Below, one piece after another: positions 48,635 through 55,743 of a stretch of DNA of 64,000 nt (position 1 is the stretch's first letter; the number at the start of each line of letters is the position of its first letter). The DNA is from JBEVOS01 sp044226655 (GTDB lineage: Bacteria; Pseudomonadota; Alphaproteobacteria; Caulobacterales; Aquidulcibacteraceae). The DNA lies in contig JBGAGO010000002.1 in NCBI GenBank assembly GCA_044226655.1, positions 496,001 through 560,000 of the forward strand, read 5' to 3'. The notes beneath the pieces were generated by a model. That model saw only the letters and a list, made by a program, of their open reading frames with translations, had not been told where the DNA came from and searched no databases. The translations under genes were made by a program, and so were the position numbers.

Positions 48635-49279
48635 ATGACGGAAAACGTATTCGAGTATTGGCGGCCGGGCGACGAAGAGCGCCGGCTACGCATTTTTATC
48701 AGCCATCGGTTCGACAAAGATCAGGAGCTTTACGACAGCGCGATTGATGCGCTGAACAGCAATGGATTCGCGGTGCAGGACATGTCGCTGTCTTCGGAGC
48801 GCGCCGTATCCGGTCCGCAAGGCGGCAGGGTTCCTCGGTTGAGAATCCGGGCCGAAGTCGCCGCGCGCATCTACACGTCCGACGTCGTCATTACGCCAAG
48901 CCGACCTGCAGTCACACGTTCGGAATGGGTCACCTGGGAGGTCGAACTCGCAGCAGTGGGCTATGGAGTGCCGATCCTTTTCGTCAACCAAAAGGGCCAG
49001 CAATTGCACGCGCAATTGGTGGCGCAGATTAACGCCCTCGGTCTTCCGCATCATGTTTGCGATCCGACCATTCCTGAAATCGTGCAGGGCGTGATTGGGC
49101 TGGTGGATGGGCGGCCAAAGTGGGCGATGCGGCAGGAAGAGACGGAGCCGGCGCTCGCCTTCCGCGGCCCTCCAACGGCAGCGCGCAATGAAGTGCTGAA
49201 GCGCTATCCGTTTCAGCCCAGGCTGACGCCATTCGACTTGGACCCGCCGCGGCCCAAGCGGAAACTCTGGCCGTTCTAG
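48635..49279 (+). CDS. ThsB-like (MTH538-type) TIR domain protein
   Basis: A 214-residue protein from ATG 48635 with GGGGTGGGG upstream. Residues 17-155 have the MTH538/ThsB-type TIR fold: RRLRIFISHRFDKDQELYDS, TSDVVITPSR and SEWVTWEVELA (Trp98, Glu102). In Thoeris phage defence, ThsB makes a cyclic ADP-ribose signal sensed by ThsA; no ThsA (SIR2/macro or SLOG) gene is found here. The C-terminal about 60 residues are Pro/Arg-rich and unrelated. Palindromes bracket the gene. A role in signalling or defence is inferred. Confidence 0.78.
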   Translation: MTENVFEYWRPGDEERRLRIFISHRFDKDQELYDSAIDALNSNGFAVQDMSLSSERAVSGPQGGRVPRLRIRAEVAARIYTSDVVITPSRPAVTRSEWVTWEVELAAVGYGVPILFVNQKGQQLHAQLVAQINALGLPHHVCDPTIPEIVQGVIGLVDGRPKWAMRQEETEPALAFRGPPTAARNEVLKRYPFQPRLTPFDLDPPRPKRKLWPF

Positions 49280-49290
49280 CGAACGCGGCC

Positions 49291-49313
49291 TGCCGGCTGG
49301 AAGCCGGCGGTAC
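49291..49313. repeat. Short GCCGGC palindrome (copy 4)
   Basis: Identical to the unit at 10071-10093; it lies between the stop codons of the convergent TIR and DUF1330 genes and could act as a shared hairpin terminator. Confidence 0.85.
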
Positions 49314-49314
49314 G

Positions 49315-49605
49315 CTACGCATTGCCGTCGACGAGCACGAGCTTGCTTGCGGTCGTGGCGCGGCGGATTTTGGCGAGCTCTTGAAAGCCGGGATCGGCGA
49401 GGAAGGCTTCGGCGTTTGTGCGGGCTGGGAATTCGAGGATGACCATGCGCTCCGGGCGCCAATCGCCTTCGACCGAAATCGGTTCGGCGCCCTGCACGAT
49501 GTAGCGCCCGCCATGCTTGGCGATGAAGGCGGGCACGTTCTCGATGTAGGGAAGGAAGCCGCTGAGATCGCGGATCGCGAAATCGAGCACGAGATAGGCT
49601 TTCAT
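49315..49605 (-). CDS. DUF1330 family protein
   Basis: A 96-residue dimeric alpha-beta barrel-type protein from ATG 49605 with GAGGAG upstream. Seen: MKAYLVLDFAIRD, ENVPAFIAKHGGRYIVQGAE and ERMVILEFPARTNAEAFLAD, all typical of DUF1330. Function unknown; it probably forms a ferredoxin-like dimer. It is 24 bp downstream of the methyltransferase gene on the same strand. Confidence 0.9.
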   Translation of the reverse strand: MKAYLVLDFAIRDLSGFLPYIENVPAFIAKHGGRYIVQGAEPISVEGDWRPERMVILEFPARTNAEAFLADPGFQELAKIRRATTASKLVLVDGNA

Positions 49606-49628
49606 AGTCGCTCCTCGCGCACCGCTGG

Positions 49629-50441
49629 CTAAGCTTCGGCCAAAATCACATGCGCCTGAATTTTGGCGGCGAGCGCGCCCGCGCCATGCCGCGCAGCGAT
49701 TGCGGCGGCGGCGTGCTCGACGGCGTCTTCCAATCGCCCCGGCGCCCTGGCCTCGATCTCGTCGCGAAGCAGCGTGCCCCGGCAATAGGCGATGGCCGGA
49801 TCGCGCGGCGCGGCGACGCGGCTCAGGTCTGGCCTCGTCTCGATGGCGATGCGGGAAAAGCCCGCCGCCTCCAACTCGCGGCGGATGAGGACCGTATCGT
49901 GATAGCCGTGCGGCGTGCGCGCCAGAAAGCGCGGCGGATCGTCCGGGAACATCTCGGCGAGCGCGTTGGTCACATCGAAGGCGAAATCGTTCTCCTCGAT
50001 GCGATCCCAGACGTTGAACAGGAAATAGCCGCCGGGCTTCAGCACGCGCTTGGCCTCGCGATAGCCGGCTGTGCGGTCCGGAAAGAACATCGCGCCAAAT
50101 TGGCAGCACACCACATCGAAGGCCGCATCTTCAAACGGCAGCGCGAGCGCATCGGCTTGGTGCCACGTAATGCGATCGTCCGGGCCTTGGCGCGACACGG
50201 CGTAATCGAGCATGGGTTGGTTGAGGTCGGTCACGACATAGCGGGCCGCGCGCGCCAGCTTCGGCGCCAGAGCGCGCGTGACGACGCCCGTGCCCGCGGC
50301 CGTCTCCAGGACGGCGCCTGGCGCAAGCGCGGCGATGCGCTGCGCGAGATCGGCCGCGTACGGCGCGAAGATCAACGGCGCCATATGGCGATCGTAGTTT
50401 TCGGGAACCGAGCCGGCGAACACTTTGTCGGAGTCGCGCAT
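49629..50441 (-). CDS. Class I SAM-dependent methyltransferase
   Basis: A 270-residue methyltransferase. Seen: motif I LETAAGTGVVTRAL, DLNQPMLDYA binding the ribose, and FDVVCCQFGAMFFPD and LKPGGYFLFNVW (motifs II-III), as in UbiE/MenG-like enzymes. It lacks the C-terminal motifs of true UbiE. Substrate unknown. Co-directional with DUF1330 downstream. Confidence 0.88.
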   Translation of the reverse strand: MRDSDKVFAGSVPENYDRHMAPLIFAPYAADLAQRIAALAPGAVLETAAGTGVVTRALAPKLARAARYVVTDLNQPMLDYAVSRQGPDDRITWHQADALALPFEDAAFDVVCCQFGAMFFPDRTAGYREAKRVLKPGGYFLFNVWDRIEENDFAFDVTNALAEMFPDDPPRFLARTPHGYHDTVLIRRELEAAGFSRIAIETRPDLSRVAAPRDPAIAYCRGTLLRDEIEARAPGRLEDAVEHAAAAIAARHGAGALAAKIQAHVILAEA

Positions 50442-50471
50442 CGCCCCTCCTTCGCGCCGCTCCGGCCGCGA

Positions 50472-51881
50472 TCAGCGCGCCGGGCCGCTTCTGGCGCGCG
50501 GCTTGGGCGGCGGGGGCGGTTCTTCTTCGAACATCGGGTTCGGATCGAAATGGCCGGCGAAGGGCGCATCGCCGAGATAATCCGGCAGGCGCGCGTTGAG
50601 CGCCTTGTCGCCCGAGATGGCGATGATCTGGCGATCCTTGCTCATATTGCGCAGCACGTCGGCGTCGATATCGCCGATCAGCTCAGCGCTTTCCTTGGCC
50701 ATCAGATGATTGGCGACGCCGAACAGCTGGAAGACGCCGGCATTGTTGAAAATCGTGCGCCAATCGTTCGGATAGAGCCGCTGCAGCTGCGAGAGGTCCT
50801 GGAAGAACGGCCACACTTGCAGGCCGTAGCCGCGCAGCAGCGTCATGGATTGGCGCAGCGGGCCGAACTCGCCGAGCTGGGCGCATTCGTCGAGCAAAAA
50901 GAGCGTCGAGCGCTTGGGGCGGCGCTTGCGGCCCATCACGGTGAGCATCAGCGCGCCGACCCAGAGGCGCAGCAGCGCACCATGGCTTTCGAGCTTATCG
51001 GGCGGGATGACAATGTAGATCGTCATCGGATCGCCGCGGCGCACGGCGTCGAGATCGATCGAGGAGCGCGACAGCGAGCGCAGCGCAGAATCCGAATTGA
51101 CGACCTTCAGATAGGATTGCGCGGTCGAAAGAATGCCGGAGCGCGTCTGTTCCGTGATCGGCAGGAAGCTGGAGATGTTCTGCTTGGAGAGCCGGTTGAG
51201 GTGCTCGTGGTTTTCCAGCAGCGAGGCGAGATTGTAGACCGCGTCATCGCTCATCAGGATTTCGCGGACTTTGCCGAAATGGCGCTCGCCATTGCCGCCG
51301 GTCTCGGCGACGGCGGCGATCACGCCGCTCATCAGCGAGCGGCCCCAATTGTCCCAGAACGGCTCCTTGTGGAAACCGGCGTCGCCCGCGAGCAGCGAGG
51401 CGAGCATTTCGGAATCCGCATCGAGCAGCGCGCCGGGGCGGTCGAACAGATCGAACGGATTGAGGCTGTCCGTGCGCCGCGAAATGGCGCCGAACGGATC
51501 GAGGAGGCGCACCTCCTGCCCCATCTCGCGGCGGCGGCGCGACGTGGTGTGCCAGGTCTCGCCCTTCGGATCGATGACGATCACCGAACCTTCGAAGCGC
51601 AGCAGATTTGGAATGATGATCGAGCGGCCCTTGCCGGCGCCGGTGGGCGCGATCGTCACCAGATGGCGATCCTCGCCGTAGAGGATCGGCACGTTTTCCT
51701 GGCCGGGCTCCTCCGCGCGGGTGGGTGAGGAAAAGCCGATCGTGGCGCGCTGCTGTTCGGCGGCGCGCCAGCCCAGCAACAATTCCAGACTCGAAATGGA
51801 TTCGACGGGGCCGGCCGGAAGCAGCGGCATCGGCTGGGCCGGCTGCTTCTTCTTCGGTCTCGTCGTCCTGGTTCGGGCCAT
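50472..51881 (-). CDS. Orphan VirD4/TraG-family ATPase (type IV coupling protein-like)
   Basis: A 469-residue protein from ATG 51881 (GGGGAGG upstream). Seen: Walker A APTGAGKGRS (78-87), IVIDPKGETW (101-110), and Walker B LFLLDECAQLG (from about 327), with DSLNPFDLF between, all standard for VirD4/TraG coupling proteins. Unusual: no N-terminal membrane helices (residues 1-60 are basic and Pro-rich), and no relaxase, VirB or other transfer genes in the window. Could feed a secretion system elsewhere, or be a remnant of an integrated element. Pro-rich, basic C-terminus. Confidence 0.88.
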   Translation of the reverse strand: MARTRTTRPKKKQPAQPMPLLPAGPVESISSLELLLGWRAAEQQRATIGFSSPTRAEEPGQENVPILYGEDRHLVTIAPTGAGKGRSIIIPNLLRFEGSVIVIDPKGETWHTTSRRRREMGQEVRLLDPFGAISRRTDSLNPFDLFDRPGALLDADSEMLASLLAGDAGFHKEPFWDNWGRSLMSGVIAAVAETGGNGERHFGKVREILMSDDAVYNLASLLENHEHLNRLSKQNISSFLPITEQTRSGILSTAQSYLKVVNSDSALRSLSRSSIDLDAVRRGDPMTIYIVIPPDKLESHGALLRLWVGALMLTVMGRKRRPKRSTLFLLDECAQLGEFGPLRQSMTLLRGYGLQVWPFFQDLSQLQRLYPNDWRTIFNNAGVFQLFGVANHLMAKESAELIGDIDADVLRNMSKDRQIIAISGDKALNARLPDYLGDAPFAGHFDPNPMFEEEPPPPPKPRARSGPAR

Positions 51882-52159
51882 GCCCAACGCCTCCCCGTCC
51901 GCGACCGAAGGGGCCGCGCCGCGATTCGCACTCTACCGGCCGATCGGGGCCGGAGCCGCGCCGCATTGCGGCGGCATTGCGCCGGCTGATCCGCGCCCAA
52001 TGGCGCGTCCCCCCGGGCGCTTAGACAATCAGATTTGAGGGCCGGCGCAACGCCTCACGCGCAGGGAAGCAGCGGTTTTTCCCTGGCGCCGGCGAATGGG
52101 CGAAATTAACCCTCCCGCAGGCGCGCGCACGCCGAAACAACGGTCTGAATTTGCTTAAA

Positions 52160-53998
52160 TTAGGGGCCGTAGGGCGAATCCGGCGCCAGCGCGGGCTCGA
52201 CCTCGATCGGCGGATGGGCGTGGGCGAGCTTGTTGAGGAACGGGCTCGCAATGCCGAGCACGACGCCGATCGCCACAGCGCCCCAGCCAATCTGCTGGAA
52301 CACGGTGACATAGGTGGCGAGCGCGGCGTGCGGATCGAGCACTTGGCCGCCGACCGTTTCGGCTGCGGTCAGTTTCGAGATCTGCGCCTGCAGCGCCTGC
52401 GCGAGCGATGAGGCCAGGAACCACGTCGCCATCATCGTCGAGATGATCGCGGCGGGCGCGAGCTTGGTCATGGCCGAAAGGCCGACCGGCGAGAGGAAAA
52501 GCTCGCCCGTGGTGTGCAACAGATAAAGCAGAACGAGGAAGATGAGCGGCACTTTCGCATCCGCATCCGCGTAAGCCGCGCCCCACACCAGCACGAGGAA
52601 GCCGGCGCCGACCTGCACCAGGCCAAGCGCGAATTTCATCGGATCTCCTGGGTCCATCTTGCGGCGCTCAAGCCAAGCCCACATCGCCGCGAAGATCGGC
52701 GCGAACAGCAGGATGAAGCCGGAATTGAAGCTCTGCGTCTGCCCGGACGTGATCGTGAAGAAGCCGTTCGAGGGCAATTGCGTCGTGCGCTCGGCGAATT
52801 GGTTGAGCGCCGAGCCTGCGAGTTCGAAGAGCGTGAAGAACACCACCGAGGCGGCCACAAGAACCAGCGCCAAGATGATGCGCTGCGCTTCGACCCAGGT
52901 GCAGTTCCGGATCATGTAATAGATGAAGTAAGCGAGGACCGCGAACGACGCGATGGTCAGCGAGATGTTCACGATCTCCTCGCGCTGCACGAGGAAATAG
53001 ACGCCGCCAATGCCGAGCAGGCCGCAGATGTAGATGATGTTCTCGCGGCTGAGCGGGCCGAGCACGGGCGCCTTGAGCTTCACCGGATCGGGCGGCAGGC
53101 CGACATCGTCGGGCAATTGCGGCGGGCCGGGCACGAAGAACAGCAGCCGCCGGCGCACAAACACGATCCAGCCGAACGCCATGCCGATGCCGGCGAGGCC
53201 GAAGCCGTAGGCCCAGCCGAATTCCGCGCCGAGACCCGCGCACAGGATCGAGGCCCAGAAGGCGCCGAGATTGATGCCGTAATAATAGAGCGTGAAGCCC
53301 GCATCGCGGCGCGGATCGCCCTGTTGGTAGAGTTGGCCGACGATCGAAGAGATGTTGGCCTTCAGGAAGCCGACGCCCATGATGATGAGCGACAGCGCGA
53401 AATAGAAGATCGATTCAAACAGCGGCATGCGGCCGGTGACGCCGAGCGTGTAGCCGCCGCGCGGCAATTCGGCCGGCAGCGCCGAGGTCGCCGGCAGGCC
53501 GTGGATGGCGAGGCCGCCATGCTCGCCGGGGCCGTATTCGTAGCGCTGGCCGTCGACCACGATCCACGTATGGCGCTGATCCTGGCGGCCTTCGGCGGCG
53601 ATCTCATAGGTCCGGCCCTGATAGCTGACCGTTTGCGTGACGGGCGGCTGCTCGATCGCCATCGCCAAATGGCCCGCCACCAGCAGAAGCGCGCCGAACG
53701 CGACGGCCTTGCGCGTGCCGAGATAGCGATCGGCCAACATGCCGCCGATCAACGGCAGAAGATAAACCAGCGAGGTGTAGGCGCCGTATTGGCCCTGGCC
53801 CTGCTCATCGCTGAACAGGAAATGCTGCGTCATGTAGGCCAGCAGGATGCCGCGCATGCCGTAATAGGAGAACCGCTCCCACATCTCCGCGAAGAACAGG
53901 ATGTGCATGCCCCGCGGATGATTGCGGAATTGCATGAAGACCGGGATGGCGGTGGCGATCGTGATGATGAGGCCGACCGCAACGACAATATTCCACAT
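52160..53998 (-). CDS. POT/PTR2-family peptide MFS transporter
   Basis: A 612-residue proton-coupled oligopeptide transporter from ATG 53998. Seen: the proton-coupling EMWERFSYYGMRG motif (ExxER) in helix 1, GGMLADRYLGTRK, the PTR2 signature FYYGINLGAF-type LYYYGINLGAFWA, and ELFLSPVGLS. An insertion of about 90 residues (VSYQGRTYEIAAEGRQD...) between early helices makes it longer than E. coli DtpA; it looks like a periplasmic domain found in some proteobacterial POTs. Imports di- and tripeptides. Confidence 0.93.
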   Translation of the reverse strand: MWNIVVAVGLIITIATAIPVFMQFRNHPRGMHILFFAEMWERFSYYGMRGILLAYMTQHFLFSDEQGQGQYGAYTSLVYLLPLIGGMLADRYLGTRKAVAFGALLLVAGHLAMAIEQPPVTQTVSYQGRTYEIAAEGRQDQRHTWIVVDGQRYEYGPGEHGGLAIHGLPATSALPAELPRGGYTLGVTGRMPLFESIFYFALSLIIMGVGFLKANISSIVGQLYQQGDPRRDAGFTLYYYGINLGAFWASILCAGLGAEFGWAYGFGLAGIGMAFGWIVFVRRRLLFFVPGPPQLPDDVGLPPDPVKLKAPVLGPLSRENIIYICGLLGIGGVYFLVQREEIVNISLTIASFAVLAYFIYYMIRNCTWVEAQRIILALVLVAASVVFFTLFELAGSALNQFAERTTQLPSNGFFTITSGQTQSFNSGFILLFAPIFAAMWAWLERRKMDPGDPMKFALGLVQVGAGFLVLVWGAAYADADAKVPLIFLVLLYLLHTTGELFLSPVGLSAMTKLAPAAIISTMMATWFLASSLAQALQAQISKLTAAETVGGQVLDPHAALATYVTVFQQIGWGAVAIGVVLGIASPFLNKLAHAHPPIEVEPALAPDSPYGP

Positions 53999-54119
53999 AC
54001 GACGCTTTCCCCCGGCGGCGCGCGAGCGCGGCATGATGTGGGGCTAGCAAGCATGCCTGATCGGGCCGGGCAAGGCGGCGCCCTTGCCTGAGCGACCAAG
54101 GGCGCGCACGCTGACCCCC

Positions 54120-54731
54120 ATGTCGTTCTACGAGCGCCACATCCTTCCGCACCTGCTCAATTGCGCGTGCGGCGCAAAGCCCATCCGTTATCAGCGCCGA
54201 AAAATCGTGCCGCTGGCGCGAGGCGATGTGCTGGAGATCGGCGCGGGCTCGGGGCTCAACCTCGAATTCTACGATCCCGCGAACGTGAAGAGCCTCACCT
54301 GCGTCGAGCCATCGGCGGAACTCTGGGCCAAGGCGGAACCGGCGAAGGCGCCCATCCCCGTCACGCATGTGCAAGCCTTCGCGGAGACGATGCCGGTTGA
54401 AGCCGCCAGCGCCGATACGATCGTGCTCACCTACACGCTGTGCACGATCCCTGATTGTCTGGCCGCGCTCGGCGCCATGAAGCGTGCGCTGAAGCCGGGC
54501 GGCGCGCTGCTGTTCTGCGAACATGGCGCCGCGCCCGATGAAGACGTCGCGCGCTGGCAGCGGCGCATCAACCCGCTGTGGCGCGCGCTGGCCGGCGGCT
54601 GCAATCTCAACCGGCCGATCCCCGATCTGCTGCGCCAAGGCGGCTTCGCCATCACGCGCATGGAAGAGATGTATCTGCCCTCGACGCCGAAGATCGCGGG
54701 CTACAATTATTGGGGCGCGGCGGCGGCCTAG
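54120..54731 (+). CDS. SAM-dependent methyltransferase (METTL7-like)
   Basis: A 203-residue protein from ATG 54120. Seen: N-terminal YERHILPHLLNCACG, motif I LEIGAGSGLNLEFYDP, VEPSAELW, and LKPGGALLFCEHG. This N-terminus and short size match the bacterial METTL7-like group; relatives methylate thiols or are uncharacterised. No ribosome binding site is seen. It overlaps the convergent GNAT gene by 4 bases. Confidence 0.85.
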   Translation: MSFYERHILPHLLNCACGAKPIRYQRRKIVPLARGDVLEIGAGSGLNLEFYDPANVKSLTCVEPSAELWAKAEPAKAPIPVTHVQAFAETMPVEAASADTIVLTYTLCTIPDCLAALGAMKRALKPGGALLFCEHGAAPDEDVARWQRRINPLWRALAGGCNLNRPIPDLLRQGGFAITRMEEMYLPSTPKIAGYNYWGAAAA

Positions 54732-55264
54732 CGCGCGGCGACGGCGGCGGCGTGCTGATCGCGCGTCATCTCCCACCAGAAGGCGCGCGGGCGGCGCGGA
54801 CCGTCGAGCGTGAAGCCGAGCTTGCGCAAAGTGCGCACGGAGGCGCGGTTCTTCATATCGCAGCCGGCGATCACGGCCTCAATGGCGCTGTCCTCGAACA
54901 CCCAATCGATGATGCGCGCGCTGGCCTCGGTGGCGTAGCCGTGGCGGCGGTAGAGCGGGGCGACGCCATAGCCGATCTCAACGACGCCTGACGTGCCCCC
55001 CGGCGGCTCGAAGCGGATATCGCCGATGACGCGCTCGTCGGCGCGATGAATGATGATGGCTCGCGTGGGGGTGGTGTGGCGCCAGGGACGCTGACGGATC
55101 GCCGACAGCATGCGCACGCCATTGGCCAGCCAATCGGCGTCGATATCGGCGTCGAGCGCATCGGCCAGGGCCTGCGGCCCATCGGAGGCGACGCGCGCCA
55201 GGGTCGTCGTCATCGGCTCGAGCCGAAGCCGCGGCGTCATCAGCGACTGATCGAGCGCCTCCAT
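54728..55264 (-). CDS. GNAT N-acetyltransferase
   Basis: A 178-residue acetyltransferase. Seen: RLRLEPM at the start, VVEIGYGVAPLYRRHGYATEA (acetyl-CoA pyrophosphate loop) and CDMKNRASVRTLRKLGF. RimJ/RimL-type. Target unknown. It is separate from the other GNAT at 28.5 kb. Confidence 0.85.
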   Translation of the reverse strand: MEALDQSLMTPRLRLEPMTTTLARVASDGPQALADALDADIDADWLANGVRMLSAIRQRPWRHTTPTRAIIIHRADERVIGDIRFEPPGGTSGVVEIGYGVAPLYRRHGYATEASARIIDWVFEDSAIEAVIAGCDMKNRASVRTLRKLGFTLDGPRRPRAFWWEMTRDQHAAAVAAR

Positions 55265-55315
55265 AAGCCCGATCCTAGCAAGCCGGGCGCAAACGCCAAG
55301 AGCGCGGCGCCGTTG

Positions 55316-55720
55316 CTAGATGTCGTGCGCCTGGACGGCAGACGGCGGCTCGTCCGAGGACAACGGGTCGGTTCCGTTGAACAGCACGACAGCGGCCATG
55401 ATCACGCCGAGCGCCAGGGCGATAAAGCCCCAGATCCGTGTGGGAATGAAGAAGAGCGAGCCGGCGCTGCGGTGGATGTGAACCTCCTGGCCGGTGTCGC
55501 GATCGACCAGCACCCGGCCCGTCGGCCCGCTCAGCGCCTTCGCCATCTGCAGGATCGCCACGCAGCAAATGGCGCCGGAGACGGCGTAAGCGAGCGCGAG
55601 GCTTGCGCCATAGGGCGCGTGCAGCGCGTGCGCGGCCGCCAAAGTCGCGCCCACCACGCCGCCGAACACCACCACCGCCACGACGATGACGAGAATGCCC
55701 CACCCGCTCCAGATCAGCAT
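55316..55720 (-). CDS. Small membrane protein downstream of mgtA
   Basis: A 134-residue protein from ATG 55720 with GGGGGAGCGC upstream. Three to four membrane helices (about 3-30, 40-58 and 92-116) and a short cytoplasmic segment (GRVLVDRDTGQEVHIHRSAG). It starts 23 bp after the end of the Mg-ATPase gene, so the two form an operon. In the segment DRDTGQEVHIHR, His and Asp residues could bind metal. No family recognised; possibly an accessory factor of the transporter. Confidence 0.7.
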   Translation of the reverse strand: MLIWSGWGILVIVVAVVVFGGVVGATLAAAHALHAPYGASLALAYAVSGAICCVAILQMAKALSGPTGRVLVDRDTGQEVHIHRSAGSLFFIPTRIWGFIALALGVIMAAVVLFNGTDPLSSDEPPSAVQAHDI

Positions 55721-55743
55721 GCGCTCCCCCTCTTTTATATATT

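Noticed and set aside
48635..49279. Complete Thoeris defence system
   Set aside because: A ThsB-like TIR is present but no ThsA effector lies beside it.
50472..51881. Integrated conjugative element
   Set aside because: Only the VirD4-like gene is present; no integrase, relaxase, VirB genes or attachment-site repeats in the window.
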